Assembly (NCBI GenBank): GCA_009731375.1
Contig: BJOX01000020.1
Coordinates: 988,870-1,028,480, forward strand
Direction: 5' to 3'
DNA length: 39,611 nucleotides
Origin: Paulinella micropora
Lineage: Eukaryota > Cercozoa > Imbricatea > Euglyphida
Shown: piece after piece, positions 11,498-20,620 of the stretch
Numbering within the stretch: position 1 is the first letter of the stretch
Layout of the letters: each line of letters opens with the position of its first letter
The notes under the pieces: generated by a model
Told to the model about the DNA's origin: nothing
The model's input: the letters and a program-made list of their open reading frames with translations, nothing else
Databases searched by the model: none
Position numbers and translations under genes: made by a program

Positions 11498-11759
11498 NNN
11501 NNNNNNNNNNNNNNNNNNNNNNNNNNNNNNNNNNNNNNNNNNNNNNNNNNNNNNNNNNNNNNNNNNNNNNNNNNNNNNNNNNNNNNNNNNNNNNNNNNNN
11601 NNNNNNNNNNNNNNNNNNNNNNNNNNNNNNNNNNNNNNNNNNNNNNNNNNNNNNNNNNNNNNNNNNNNNNNNNNNNNNNNNNNNNNNNNNNNNNNNNNNN
11701 NNNNNNNNNNNNNNNNNNNNNNNNNNNNNNNNNNNNNNNNNNNNNNNNNNNNNNNNNNN
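11115..11759. repeat. Compound minisatellite: ~52-bp unit alternating with (GA)n, ending in a gap
   Basis: A unit with the words CTGCTGAAGTCGAGGCTGAA and AAGGAGAGGACAAGGA occurs near 11122, 11225, 11305 and 11413. Each copy is followed by a (GA)n block of different length. After the fourth block comes an N gap (11498-11759). The architecture matches 564-1182 but the unit is unrelated. Confidence 0.85.
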
Positions 11760-12027
11760 GGGGGGGGGGGGGGGGGGGGGGTGAGGAGAGTGGCGAATCT
11801 GATGTCATTTCACATAAACCAAACACGACAGTAATAATTTAACATAATAACACCAAGTACAATACAACCACCATGTAGCAGAGGAGATGTCCACTCATCG
11901 ATCTCTTCTTCTTTCTCTTCGCTCTCTCTTTCCATGTCCACTCGTCGATCTCTTCTTCTTTCTCTTCGCTCTCTCTTTCCATGCTTGCTTCTGCTCGTGA
12001 TCTTTCCATTTCTCTGGCTTTTCCAAC

Positions 12028-12093
<66 letters not shown>

Positions 12094-12197
12094 GTAATAA
12101 TAATAATAATAATAATGATAATAATAATAATAATAATATAATAATAATAATAATAATAATAGTAATAATAGTAATAATAGTAATAATAATTATAATA
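11760..12197. repeat. Poly-G at gap edge, 47-bp dimer, (AAT)n
   Basis: A G run (11760-11781) follows the gap. A 47-bp unit starting ATGTCCACTC is present twice (11887 and 11934). (AAT)n with ATG/AGT variants fills about 12031-12192 and leads into a SINE copy. 11782-11880 is short unique sequence. Confidence 0.85.
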
Positions 12198-12468
12198 GTG
12201 TATCTCCTGCCAATTGCTGAGCCAAAAGGCCATGTGCATCCAATCCTCCATTCCATAAGGAAAGTCTCCACACCAATCGGTGGAATAAAGGAAGTGACGG
12301 CATAGAACATTNNNNNNNNNNNNNNNNNNNNNNNNNNNNNNNNNNNNNNNNNNNNNNNNNNNNNNNNNNNNNNNNNNNNNNNNNNNNNNNNNNNNNNNNN
12401 NNNNNNNNNNNNNNNNNNNNNTAATAATAGTAATAATAGTAATAATAATGATAATAATGATAATAATG

Positions 12469-12510
<42 letters not shown>

Positions 12511-12575
12511 GTGCTTCTCTGTCAATGGCTGATGCAAATCTGCACATGCGCCTCCATCGTCTCACCCGTGAGGGG
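12198..12575 (-). mobile_element. SINE copy 2 (gapped)
   Basis: 12198-12311 matches the distal block of copy 1 (GTATCTCCTGCCAATTGCTG onward) and 12511-12575 matches the middle block (GTGCTTCTCTGTCAATGGCT onward). Between them lie an N gap (12312-12421) and the internal (AAT)n at 12422-12510. The head half is lost in the next gap (12576-12827). The internal tract here is interrupted and longer than in copy 1. Confidence 0.8.
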
Positions 12576-12902
12576 NNNNNNNNNNNNNNNNNNNNNNNNN
12601 NNNNNNNNNNNNNNNNNNNNNNNNNNNNNNNNNNNNNNNNNNNNNNNNNNNNNNNNNNNNNNNNNNNNNNNNNNNNNNNNNNNNNNNNNNNNNNNNNNNN
12701 NNNNNNNNNNNNNNNNNNNNNNNNNNNNNNNNNNNNNNNNNNNNNNNNNNNNNNNNNNNNNNNNNNNNNNNNNNNNNNNNNNNNNNNNNNNNNNNNNNNN
12801 NNNNNNNNNNNNNNNNNNNNNNNNNNNCCCCCCCCCCCCCCCCCCCCCCCCCGCCCCTCCCTCCTCCTCCTCTCTCTCTCTCTCTCGTCTTAAACGTGGT
12901 CA

Positions 12903-13008
12903 GGTTACCGATAAAGCTGAATATTTTTCGCGCCAAATTTGACGTGTTTTGCGGGCTCGCCGGCCCGGCCCGGCCCGCCCGTAAAGCACGTCAAATTTGT
13001 GGCTAGCG
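12903..13008 (+). repeat. Dual-hairpin repeat, copy 3
   Basis: Only the right arm of hairpin A is clear (GGTTACCGATAAA, 12903-12915). Hairpin B has arms AAATTTGACGTGTTTTGCGG (from 12935) and its near-complement ending at 12998. It is followed by TGTGGCTAGC as in copy 1. Upstream are poly-C (12828-12852) at a gap edge and a short (CT)n. Confidence 0.7.
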
Positions 13009-13199
13009 GTTTAAATATACTACTCTGAGACCTTGTGACGTCCTGTCCTTCTACAAGTACAACGCCTTCGCTCATTGCAATTTGAGATATTCCTTACTTC
13101 CTAAGTTAACAATAGAAGAAAGAAGAAGAAGAAGAAGAAGAAGAAGAAGAAGAGCTGAATAATAATGATAATAACAAAAATAATAATAATGATAATAAC

Positions 13200-13234
<35 letters not shown>

Positions 13235-13330
13235 TGATGATGATGATGATAATAATAATAAAATTGGCTTTAAACCTTCCTTCTTGCTCAACTCCGAATG
13301 CTATTGCCTGTGCAGTAGCTCATTGACAAA
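13009..13330. repeat. Short unique spacer plus GAA/AAT/ATG trinucleotides
   Basis: 13009-13110 is complex sequence with no recognised feature. (GAA)n 13113-13155, mixed (AAT)/(ATG) 13158-13262, then a short unique flank. Confidence 0.8.
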
Positions 13331-13423
13331 AAGGCAGTACTGAGGCAGTTGATGGGACAAAAAGGGAGTAGTGAGGTAGCTGATGGAACAAAAAGGCAGT
13401 AGTGAGGCAGTGAAAATTTTGAT
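13331..13423. repeat. 31-bp minisatellite, three copies
   Basis: Copies start AAAAAGGCAGTACTGAGGCA, AAAAAGGGAGTAGTGAGGTA and AAAAAGGCAGTAGTGAGGCA at exact 31-bp intervals. This is the same family as 10397-10480, about 3 kb away. Confidence 0.8.
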
Positions 13424-13474
13424 TGAGAAATTTTCTAGTGAGCCATGACAGACTTTGGACATTTTGGACATAGA

Positions 13475-13502
13475 GATTGAGAGAGAGAGAGAGAGAGAGC
13501 AA

Positions 13503-13537
<35 letters not shown>

Positions 13538-13712
13538 AGAAGAAGAAGACAAACAAACAAACAAACAAACAAACAAACAAACAAACAAACAAACAAATAA
13601 CAATAACAACAATAACAACAACAACAACAGCAACAACAGCAACAACAACAACAGNNNNNNNNNNCAGCAATATAGAAATAGCAACAACAACAACAACAAC
13701 AACAACAAAGAA

Positions 13713-13783
<71 letters not shown>

Positions 13784-13826
13784 CAGTAGATAATAACAAT
13801 AATAGTAGTAGTAGTAGTAGTAGTAA

Positions 13827-13864
<38 letters not shown>

Positions 13865-13878
13865 ATGATAATAATAAC

Positions 13879-13925
<47 letters not shown>

Positions 13926-13962
13926 TAATAATAATAATAATAATAATTATTATTATTATTAC

Positions 13963-14010
<48 letters not shown>

Positions 14011-14053
14011 TAATAATAATAATAATAATAATAACAACAACAACAACAACAAC

Positions 14054-14098
<45 letters not shown>
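13475..14098. repeat. GA, GAA, AAAC, AAC, AAT and AGT tract series
   Basis: (GA)n, (GAA)n to 13549, (AAAC)n 13550-13597, (AAC)n with a 10-N gap (13655-13664), (AAT)n, (AGT)n 13746-13865, and (AAT)n with (AAC) variants to 14098. All long frames are homopolymeric artefacts. Confidence 0.95.
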
Positions 14099-14099
<1 letters not shown>

Positions 14100-14272
14100 T
14101 ATCTCCTGCCAATTGCTGAGCCAAAAGGCCATGTGCATCCAGTCCTCCATTCCATAAGGAAAGTCTCCACACCAATCGGTGGAATAAAGGAAGTGACGGC
14201 ATAGAACATTACTACTAGGAGCTTTATACCAATCAGCCCATTGAAAAGGACCAATGGCCTACGTACTCCCTA
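14099..14272 (-). mobile_element. SINE copy 3 (distal block only)
   Basis: Matches the distal block of copy 1 from GTATCTCCTGCCAATTGCTG to the word TACTCCCTAA. The adjacent internal (AAT)n has grown to about 250 bp (14273-14521) and runs into (GA)n. The middle and head of the SINE are absent, so the trinucleotide tract marks a truncation or rearrangement point. Confidence 0.8.
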
Positions 14273-14690
<418 letters not shown>

Positions 14691-14704
14691 TATCCCTACA
14701 TACA

Positions 14705-15670
14705 CAGCTAAACATCACAGCGACATCTCAATATACTATAGAGCAACATGCACATTACAATAGACGATAAACAAACCATATCGGACTCATGCAAAGCTCC
14801 ACTAACACTAAGAATATATAATAATAAACTTAAAAACAAACCAATACACACAATAATAGGTATGTATAGACGCCCACTCATAGACAAACAATTCATGCAT
14901 GCATTACAAAACAACATAAATAGCATACTACACAAAACGCCTACAAGCACAATAACACTAGTAGGTGACATCAACTACAACCTACTCGACAACATACATA
15001 AACCACACACAGACTTTCAAAACCTAATGGTACACAACAACCTCTACACAACAATAACAAAAGCAACAAGACACGACATGGTCCACACAACATCCCATAC
15101 ACTCATAGACATGATAATCACCAACATCAATGCCAACATAGAATCAAACATGCATATCAGACCACCCCCCCCCATATACGCAATAATACACATCCGCACA
15201 AGAAAACCAGACACAGACAACACACCCAGACTCACCAAACATATATACGACAAAAACAAAGACGCCATCCTAGCAAACCTCAAAACACAGTTAGAATACA
15301 TCACACAGGACAACACAGAAAGCAGCGACACAAACCAAAAGTTCACAAACATACAAACAACAATAACAAAAGTCATAGAACACTTCGAACGAAAACCCAA
15401 GCAATGCAATAGAAGAAAAAGCTGGTGAAGCCCCATAATAAAGAGGCAAATAAGAAAAAAGCACCTATTATATAAAAAATGGAGAGATAACCCGACAACA
15501 GAAAACAAACAGGCATACAGGACACAGAGATAAAAGTCGACAAAATAATACAAAGCCAAAAAAGACGAAATAATGAAGACGCTAGAAGAAAATAAAAACA
15601 ACCTAAAAAAACAACACAGAAAACTCAGAGAGTTAGCGATGAAACAAAAATAAAGCCATTCAAAAAAGCA
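14705..15670 (+). mobile_element. Non-LTR retrotransposon fragment (AP-endonuclease type), 5'- and 3'-truncated
   Basis: It contains the C-terminal part of an APE-like endonuclease (14748-15428) and a decayed basic linker. The linker at 15440-15652 reads, in broken frames, as a lysine-rich helix with LLYKKWRDNPT and ENKQAYRTQ. Many LINE ORF2 proteins (Jockey/CR1-type) have such a segment between endonuclease and RT. No RT follows: the sequence ends in A-rich DNA, (A)n, (GA)n and a gap. The strand is strongly A/C-rich, unlike the LINE 0.7 kb downstream. Confidence 0.75.
14748..15428 (+). pseudogene. LINE endonuclease (exonuclease-endonuclease-phosphatase fold), partial
   Basis: An open frame of 226 codons matches the second half of a LINE APE domain. 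Seen: IIGMYRRP at residues 36-43 (the usual Y-R-P strand), LVGDINYNLL at 71-80 (the catalytic G-D-x-N motif), a TR-containing turn (ATRHD, 106-110) and SHTLIDMIITN at 116-126 (the usual T/S-x-IDxIhTN strand). The last family motif, S-D-H, is present as codons at 15157-15165 but one base out of frame, beside a run of nine C. The main frame there reads through proline codons instead. The N-terminal N and E catalytic motifs are missing. In life the domain nicks target DNA to prime reverse transcription. This copy is dead. The identification rests on motif order, not on a search. Confidence 0.75.
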
Positions 15671-15743
15671 CTTATGGCATATATACTAAAACATCAACAA
15701 ACATCATAATATATGACATATGCACACGCGCGAAAAAAAAAAA

Positions 15744-15785
<42 letters not shown>

Positions 15786-16137
15786 GAGAGAGAGAGAGTG
15801 GGCGGGGGGGGGGGGGGGNNNNNNNNNNNNNNNNNNNNNNNNNNNNNNNNNNNNNNNNNNNNNNNNNNNNNNNNNNNNNNNNNNNNNNNNNNNNNNNNNN
15901 NNNNNNNNNNNAAAAAAAAGGGGGGGGGGGGGGGGGGGGCGCCACACATAAACGACTACACCTTTACAATAACATATATACATAACATAACATAATAATA
16001 TCACAGCACAATATATCTAAACAGAAATATTAATTTTAACAACTATAATATAATATTAATACTGAGCCGCTGAATACTAATTTAATATCTTCCTAATACT
16101 CAACTGAATAACTAGGCTTCCACCTTAGATAAAGGTA
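15671..16137. other. A-rich sequence, homopolymers and a gap; no gene
   Basis: 15671-15730 continues the A/C-rich character of the LINE fragment. (A)n 15735-15752 and (GA)n lead to a G run, an N gap (15819-15911), then A8 and poly-G to 15939. 15940-16137 is AT-rich unique sequence, possibly more of the same LINE, with no recognised motif. Confidence 0.7.
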
Positions 16138-16356
16138 TAACTTACTAGCTATACTTTTCACGTGGACGTTCCCTGAGTCCAACTGTAAAATTGTTCTCTC
16201 AATAAAAACGAAGAAGAAAAAACAGATACCCTTAAAGAAAGAAAGAAAGAAAGAAAGAGAGAAGAAAAAGAAGAAGAAGAAGAAGAAGAAGAAGAAGAAG
16301 AAGAGGAAGAGGAAGAGGAAGAAGAAGAAGAAGAAGAAGAAGAAGAAGAAGAAGCT
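16138..16356 (+). mobile_element. LINE 3' end with (GAA)n tail
   Basis: 16138-16203 (CTTACTAGCTATACTTTTCA ... TTGTTCTCTCAATAAAAACG) is nearly identical to 19670-19750. Its last ~25 bp resemble the end of the LINE at 19494-19520. An AATAAA lies at 16201-16206. The (GAA)n tail (16207-16356, with GAAA and GAG variants) leads directly into the next element. It is best read as the 3' terminus of a truncated insertion of the same or a sister LINE family. Confidence 0.65.
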
Positions 16357-16401
16357 GCTTTCCTTAACATCATCCGTGCTCCTGCACTACTTCTGCGACA
16401 C

Positions 16402-17112
16402 GTGAGAGGTGGTACACGCAGGCTCAACACACAGCTTGCTTCTCAACTATCCAGAGGAACTGATGAAAGCATTCGGACTGCTCCCTTCCCAACTAGTCTG
16501 CCTGACAGCAAAGAAGAAGAAGGCAAGCAACATGAGACAAATCCTCCTTCCACCAGTCACCTCAACCATGCCATAAGGCTCGCAGAAGAATTAGCATCAT
16601 CCAGTACTAGGAATCTAGGAAGAGCTGCAAACGTTCTAACTAGTCCTGGACTCTTGCTGCCAACAGCTCCTGTTATTGAGCAACTAAAGCAGTTACATCC
16701 ACATGCTCCTGAACAAGAAAGCATACCAGCCCTTCCACATGATGCTCCGAGACTCATCATAGAGAAAGAAGCTATCCCGCCGGCACTGCTTCGACAGTGC
16801 ACAGGAGCTTCACCTGGACTTTATGGTTACACTTCAGAGATTCTCTTTGCATTATCTAAGGATCCAGAATGTCTTAGGGGCATACATTCTCTCGTTTGTG
16901 CTATTGCAAATGGAGACCTAACGCCCATAGAACGCCTGTTTCTCTACGCGGCACCTGTCCTTGCTTCCAAGAAATCCCATAACGCAAGACCAACTGATCC
17001 TCCCCGCCCAATCAATACAGGCTCTCCCCTTATCAAGCTGGCAGCAACCATTGCGGTCGCGCATGTTCAATCTGAGTTCCACACCATCTTTCCCAGCATT
17101 CAATTTGGGTAG
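16402..17112 (+). pseudogene. LINE polyprotein, region N-terminal to and entering RT
   Basis: The frame is open from about 16357 through to the stop at 17110. The 236-residue stretch from the first ATG is hydrophilic at first, then contains PALLRQCTGASPGLYGYTSE (~128-147), LTPIERLFLYAAPVLASKK (~172-190) and PPRPINTGSPLIKLAATIAV (~199-218). The last two resemble RT motifs 1-2, where a P-K/R-x-R-P-I block usually lies. It ends at HTIFPSIQFG, and the continuation GVGFPGGPEAA is one frame over. The start is arbitrary, since the real N-terminus is truncated into the (GAA)n tract. Confidence 0.65.
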
Positions 17113-17636
17113 GCTTCCCAGGCGGACCAGAGGCTGCCATTCATAGCTCCAATGCTCATCTGCGGAGTCATCCTGACCATGTTATGCTTAGTGTAGACTT
17201 CGTCAATGCTTTCAATCTACGACATCGAAGTGCTATCCTGAAACGAGTCCTCGAAACTCCCCAGCTACGACCAATCTGGCGATCATCTTTCAAGCTTACT
17301 CACAACCTTCTCTTCTTCTTGTTAGATACAATGGCTCTGTTCTAGACTCATTCCTATCTCAATGTGGAGTCAAACAGGGCTGTGTCCTTGCAAGCCTACT
17401 TTTTGCACTCAGCGTTCAGCCTATCTTTGAGATGGCAGCGCTGTTGGAGTTGCTCTCATTGATGACTTCAACATCATCGGCTCTCCTTCCGACGTGGCTG
17501 AATCGTATGGCAAACTACGGTATCTGCTTGCACAAGACAACGGAGGCTTACAAATCTCAGTTCCAAACTACGTCTCCTTCTACCACCCGGCGCTACTTTT
17601 GTATCGAGTCACCTTACTCCTTTAGCTCCGTTACTT
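17113..17636 (+). pseudogene. LINE reverse transcriptase core, frameshifted
   Basis: Motifs appear in family order but in three frames. GVGFPGGPEAAIHS then MLSVDFVNAFN carries the first catalytic Asp (codon 17196-17198, frame of 17190). SQCGVKQGCVLASLLFALSV is the G-x-x-QG-x-x-L-x-x-LLF motif (from 17366, another frame; the slip occurs at a TTC run near 17305-17320). VGVALIDDFNIIGSPSDVAE holds the D-D pair at 17461-17466 in the third frame, with Leu where Tyr or Phe is usual. A further frame change follows before 17637. The enzyme would copy element RNA at the nicked target. This copy cannot be translated as one protein. Confidence 0.75.
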
Positions 17637-18355
17637 CTTCAACTTGATGCTGATCATGTCTTCCGTGGCTTCATGCCCACGCTTGGAGGTGTGGTATACC
17701 CACACTCCTCTGACACTGCAACGGAACAAATCGCCTCACTTCAACCTGGATCTGCTATCAATACCACGTGCTCTACTCATGCAGAAATGGCACTTGGTGT
17801 CGCTTCATGGGCTCTTGCAAGAGCTGAATCTCATGCTCCTACAATGCGTGCACTTCTTCATCCCGGTTTATCAACTGCTTCAGCTCTTGCCATACTCAAC
17901 ACGTGTGTTCAAAGAAGAATGAGTTACACTATGCGCGTCCTGCCTCCTCATCTGTCTATGCGGGGTCTACATCACTTCGATAACCTGACTTATCGATGCT
18001 TTGTGTCCCGACTGGCTATCAGTACTCCCCTACCTCCCTTGGCACAATCACTTATCCGCTTGCCAGGAAGATATGGAGCCTGTTGCCCGCAACAGACATC
18101 CCTTCTAGCACATGCTGCCTACAGTTCCTCACTCATGCTAGCTATCTCTTCTCGTGCTATCCCGGAGCAACAAGATCCTAGACGTTTGCTTACTACTAAT
18201 GGAGACTTTCTCACTGACTCCTACAACTCTTTAGAACGGAATGGTGTTCCAATTGCTGACATCAGGCCACTGCTCACGCCTGGCATCATCCCGCCTGCTC
18301 ACATCCAGAGTAGATTTACTCACTCCATCTACTCCACACTACGCAATCGGCTGCT
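17637..18355 (+). pseudogene. LINE RT thumb and connection region
   Basis: One open frame runs to the 10-N gap. It contains FMPTLGGVVYP (the L-G-x-P/V block after the palm), SALAILNTCVQRRMSYTMRV and LPPHLSMRGLHHFDNLTYRC. In this RT group these correspond to L-R-x-C...R-x-x-Y-x-x-R...P-P and the following FD motif. LPPLAQSLIRLPGRYGACCP matches the usual Q-x-x-LP-x-x-GGLG block, and AHAAYSSSLMLAI follows. The sequence is GC-balanced and reads well, so decay was by indels more than by stops. Confidence 0.7.
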
Positions 18356-18365
18356 NNNNNNNNNN

Positions 18366-18582
18366 TAACGCTGCTTCTGCAAGGAAGAGATCAACATGGT
18401 CCTGCTTTCCCTGCACTAATGCTATCGGCTGCCCAAGCAGGAGCTCGTGCACTACCATTCTCAACAATCCCAGTCAATCCTGAACTTTCGCTCAGAGACG
18501 CTGAGATCGAAGCTGCACTCTTAGCCAGACTGCCCCTAATCCCTTTGTCTGGCATTCCTACTACTGGCGTCAACTGCACTGG
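18366..18582 (+). pseudogene. LINE inter-domain segment leading into the zinc finger
   Basis: In the frame of 18419 the sequence reads AGARALPFSTIPVNPELSLR, then AALLARLPLIPLSGI and NCTGC. The P-x-x-x-x-LSL-x-D...R-L-x-L/I-P pattern before a C-x-x-C pair is typical of the region between RT and RLE. The first Cys pair codons are at 18575-18577 and 18584-18586. The frame then changes before the His and last Cys. Confidence 0.6.
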
Positions 18583-19188
18583 TTGTCACAGCTACTTACT
18601 CCCGATACTGCTACCTACCACTTTCTCACAAGAACTTGTTCCGTAGTTGGAGGGGCTATCATAAGGAGACATGATAGTTATGTGAAGATGTTGGCCACTT
18701 TTCTTCGACGCTGTGGAGCAGTCGTCGAGATCGAGCCTGACCATCTACACTTTCAAGATGCGACAAGAGAGCATCCTGATCTACGCGTTTGGTGGCCTGC
18801 TAATATGAGTCCTCCTGATGCACTCATTGATATTAGTTTCGCTTCACCAACTGCTCAAACTTCCCCGAGGCTAGCAGCTACCACTCCGCTTGCTGCTGCA
18901 TCTCAGCGTGAACTCATCAAGCATCGCCAGTACGATCAATTGGCTATGGCTTCCAACACAACACTAATTCCATGGGTTCTTGAACCCACTGGCGCTCTTG
19001 GTCGTGAAGCCTTGGGTTACCTTCGCAGAGTGCAAGCGTACTACGCTAGCGTCGTTCGAGGGCTACCAGCTGCGCGAGACACGCTCGCTGATGCCATGCT
19101 TGATGATTTCCCTCGGAACCCACGTGGCCTCCTACCCTACTTTCGAGCGATGTCTGCGGCTGAAACAACGCGCGAATCCTTGACTTAG
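18583..19188 (+). pseudogene. LINE C-terminal CCHC finger end and restriction-like endonuclease
   Basis: A 201-codon frame ending at TAG. It opens with the second half of the finger (His codon 18619, Cys 18637), then IIRRHDSYVKMLATFLRRCG, the usual RH-x-x-V segment. Nuclease residues follow in order: HPD at residues 64-66, Asp in ALIDISF at 83, and RELIKHRQY with Lys at 113. The segment TLIPWVLEPTGALGREALGY then matches the P-x-V-x-E-x-x-G-x-x-G-x-x-A tail of the family. Spacing fits PD-(D/E)xK nucleases of RLE LINEs, which nick DNA to start target-primed reverse transcription. All key residues are present here even though the polyprotein upstream is broken. The ATG is internal, not a true start. 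Confidence 0.75.
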
Positions 19189-19520
19189 CAAAGCGGCGCC
19201 TTTGGGATGCACCGCGACGCTCTCACTAACTTAGTGATAGTTCTTCTTTCTTCTTCTGTACATAGTCTCTTATTCCTTTATTTTCTCTTTCCTGCTCTTT
19301 TTCTCCCCTCATTTCTTTCTTTTTTTCCCTCTCACTTCTGTCCAGTCTTCATATCTACATTCTTTCCCTTTTTAACATTCCTGTTTCTCTCCTCATAAAT
19401 TCTGTTCCTCTATCATATCTATTTCATACTTTATTTCTTTTCCTTCTCGCTTGTTTCTACAAACATCGACTTAGTTACGCTCTGACTTTAGTCTCTGTAC
19501 AATTTTGTTCTCATTAAAAG
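19189..19520 (+). other. LINE 3' UTR
   Basis: About 330 bp, T/C-rich and without a frame of interest, between the endonuclease stop and the (GAA)n tail. It ends CTGTACAATTTTGTTCTCATTAAAAG, broken here as CTGTACAATTTTG + TTCTCATTAAAAG. That is close to the ends at 16180-16206 and 19705-19735, so the last ~25 bp appear to be the conserved 3' recognition end. Confidence 0.55.
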
Positions 19521-19755
19521 AAGAAGAAGAAGAAGAAGAAGAAGAAGAAGAAGAAGAAGAAGAAGAAGAAGAAGAAGAAGAAGGAGAGAGAATTTGGTTA
19601 TTATTGAATTACGAAGAGAGAGAGAGAGAGAAAGATCGAGAGAAAGATAGAGAGAGAGAGAGAGAAAAACTTACTAGCTATACTTTTCACGTGGAAGTTC
19701 CCTGAGTCCAATTGTAAAAATTGTTCTCAATAAAAAAGTCTTAAAAACGAAGAAG
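19521..19755 (+). mobile_element. (GAA)n tail, (GA)n, then another LINE 3' end
   Basis: (GAA)n 19518-19583, a short link, (GA)n 19617-19665, then 19670-19740, which repeats the 16138-16203 terminus (CTTACTAGCTATACTTTTCA ... AATAAAAAAG), and a short GAAGAAG tail. This gives three related LINE 3' ends in the same orientation within 3.6 kb. Confidence 0.65.
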
Positions 19756-20119
19756 AAGAAGAAAGAAATCGCCCAAATCTGCTTTTACCAATGGAAATCT
19801 TGGCCCGCACATACTAATTTGGCATAGCTCTGAGTTTTGGCTGCTGGCCGGCCGGGCCAGTGGCCCAGATTTCCCAATCTACTGAAGCGAAAACATCAGA
19901 AGATGGATCTGGGTCTTCCATCTCGAGGTGAGTTCGTGGACAGAAAAGGAATTGTCGAGCTGCAGCAAGTTGTGTCGTGATGTTAGGGTACAGAGGTTAC
20001 TGAGGTTGTCATGGTTGTGAAAAGTAGAAAGAAAAGATGTGTGTGGGTTGCTTTGGGCGGTGCCAGTTAAGTCCTTCTCTCGACCAGGACTGGCTGAATG
20101 TGTTGCCTAGGAGTGTGCT
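19756..20119. other. Complex sequence, no gene recognised
   Basis: Non-repetitive by eye except for CATACTAATTTGGCATAGCT (19815-19834), which recurs as CATACTAATGTGGCATAGCT at 20388-20407. A palindromic GGCCGGCCGGGCC patch lies near 19846. It could be 5' flank of the ORF at 20120. Confidence 0.5.
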
Positions 20120-20395
20120 ATGTCGAAGCAACCTGTGGAATGGTGCCCAGGTTGTGGTGGGAAAGGTTTCCTGTGCAACTTGGTTCCCCATCCCACGGGA
20201 CTTTCCTACTGGCATGAGAAATGCTTGAATACCCGGTTGATGAAAAACTCTTTCGCACTCAGCCGCAAACAGAAGAAGAAGGCACCTGCGTCTTCGTCGA
20301 AAGCTCTCTCGGTTGTTATTGTTCCGCAAAAAAGGAGAGAATGGAACTATGTGGCCACCGCAAAAATATCCCTGAAGAGTATCAATACATACTAA
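20120..20395 (+). CDS. Small putative zinc-binding protein (uncertain)
   Basis: A 91-codon frame in complex sequence. It starts MSKQPVEWCPGCGGKGFLCN and has a Cys/His arrangement C9-x2-C12-x6-C19 ... WHEKC near residues 31-35, which could bind zinc. A basic stretch RKQKKKAPASSSK (about 49-61) follows and could be a nuclear or nucleic-acid-binding tail. No family is recognised. It might be an ORF1/gag-like fragment of a mobile element, an exon of a host gene, or chance. The C-terminal ~10 residues fall in the left arm of a palindrome and are probably not original. The nearest ATG was taken as start; no promoter or splice evidence is seen. Confidence 0.3.
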   Translation: MSKQPVEWCPGCGGKGFLCNLVPHPTGLSYWHEKCLNTRLMKNSFALSRKQKKKAPASSSKALSVVIVPQKRREWNYVATAKISLKSINTY

Positions 20396-20470
20396 TGTGG
20401 CATAGCTCTGTGTTCGTGGGATTCTGGGGATACATGTATCCCCAGAATCCCACGAACACACTCTTCAGGG
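20370..20470. repeat. Perfect 52-bp palindrome with an interrupted outer stem
   Basis: 20409-20460 is a perfect uninterrupted palindrome (left half TGTGTTCGTGGGATTCTGGG then GATACA; centre ACATGT). The outer arms CCCTGAAGAGT (20370-20380) and ACTCTTCAGGG (20460-20470) also pair. On the left, 28 bp separate outer from inner arm, while on the right they touch. Those 28 bp contain the word shared with 19815-19834. This looks like a longer palindrome with a short insertion in one arm. Confidence 0.85.
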
Positions 20471-20543
20471 TCACCTTTCTTCTTGGCATGTTCCTGCGCA
20501 AAATTGGCAGCCGCCGCCTTCTGCAAGCAGAATCCAGGAACAT

Positions 20544-20547
<4 letters not shown>

Positions 20548-20620
<73 letters not shown>

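Larger units (their letters stand above)
16357..19520 (+). mobile_element. Non-LTR retrotransposon with RT and restriction-like endonuclease (R2/NeSL/CRE-like organisation), degenerate
   Basis: A ~3.1-kb element read on the plus strand. It has an N-terminal region before RT (16402-17112), RT fingers/palm (17113-17466), thumb and connection (17637-18355), a CCHC-type finger (about 18575-18639), a PD-(D/E)xK endonuclease (18700-19188), a 3' UTR, and a terminus TTGTTCTCATTAAAAGAAGA continuing as (GAA)n. An endonuclease C-terminal to RT is the hallmark of RLE-type LINEs. At least five frame changes and one 10-N gap (18356-18365) interrupt it. It inserted just 3' of, or in tandem with, another element's (GAA)n tail. 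Confidence 0.8.

Noticed and set aside
12903-13008. Rho-independent terminator for the GC hairpin followed by T-rich DNA
   Set aside because: The hairpin belongs to a dispersed repeat family and the setting is eukaryotic.
15044-15601. 185-codon reverse frame opposite the LINE endonuclease
   Set aside because: It is a shadow of the A/C-rich forward frame, which carries ordered endonuclease motifs.
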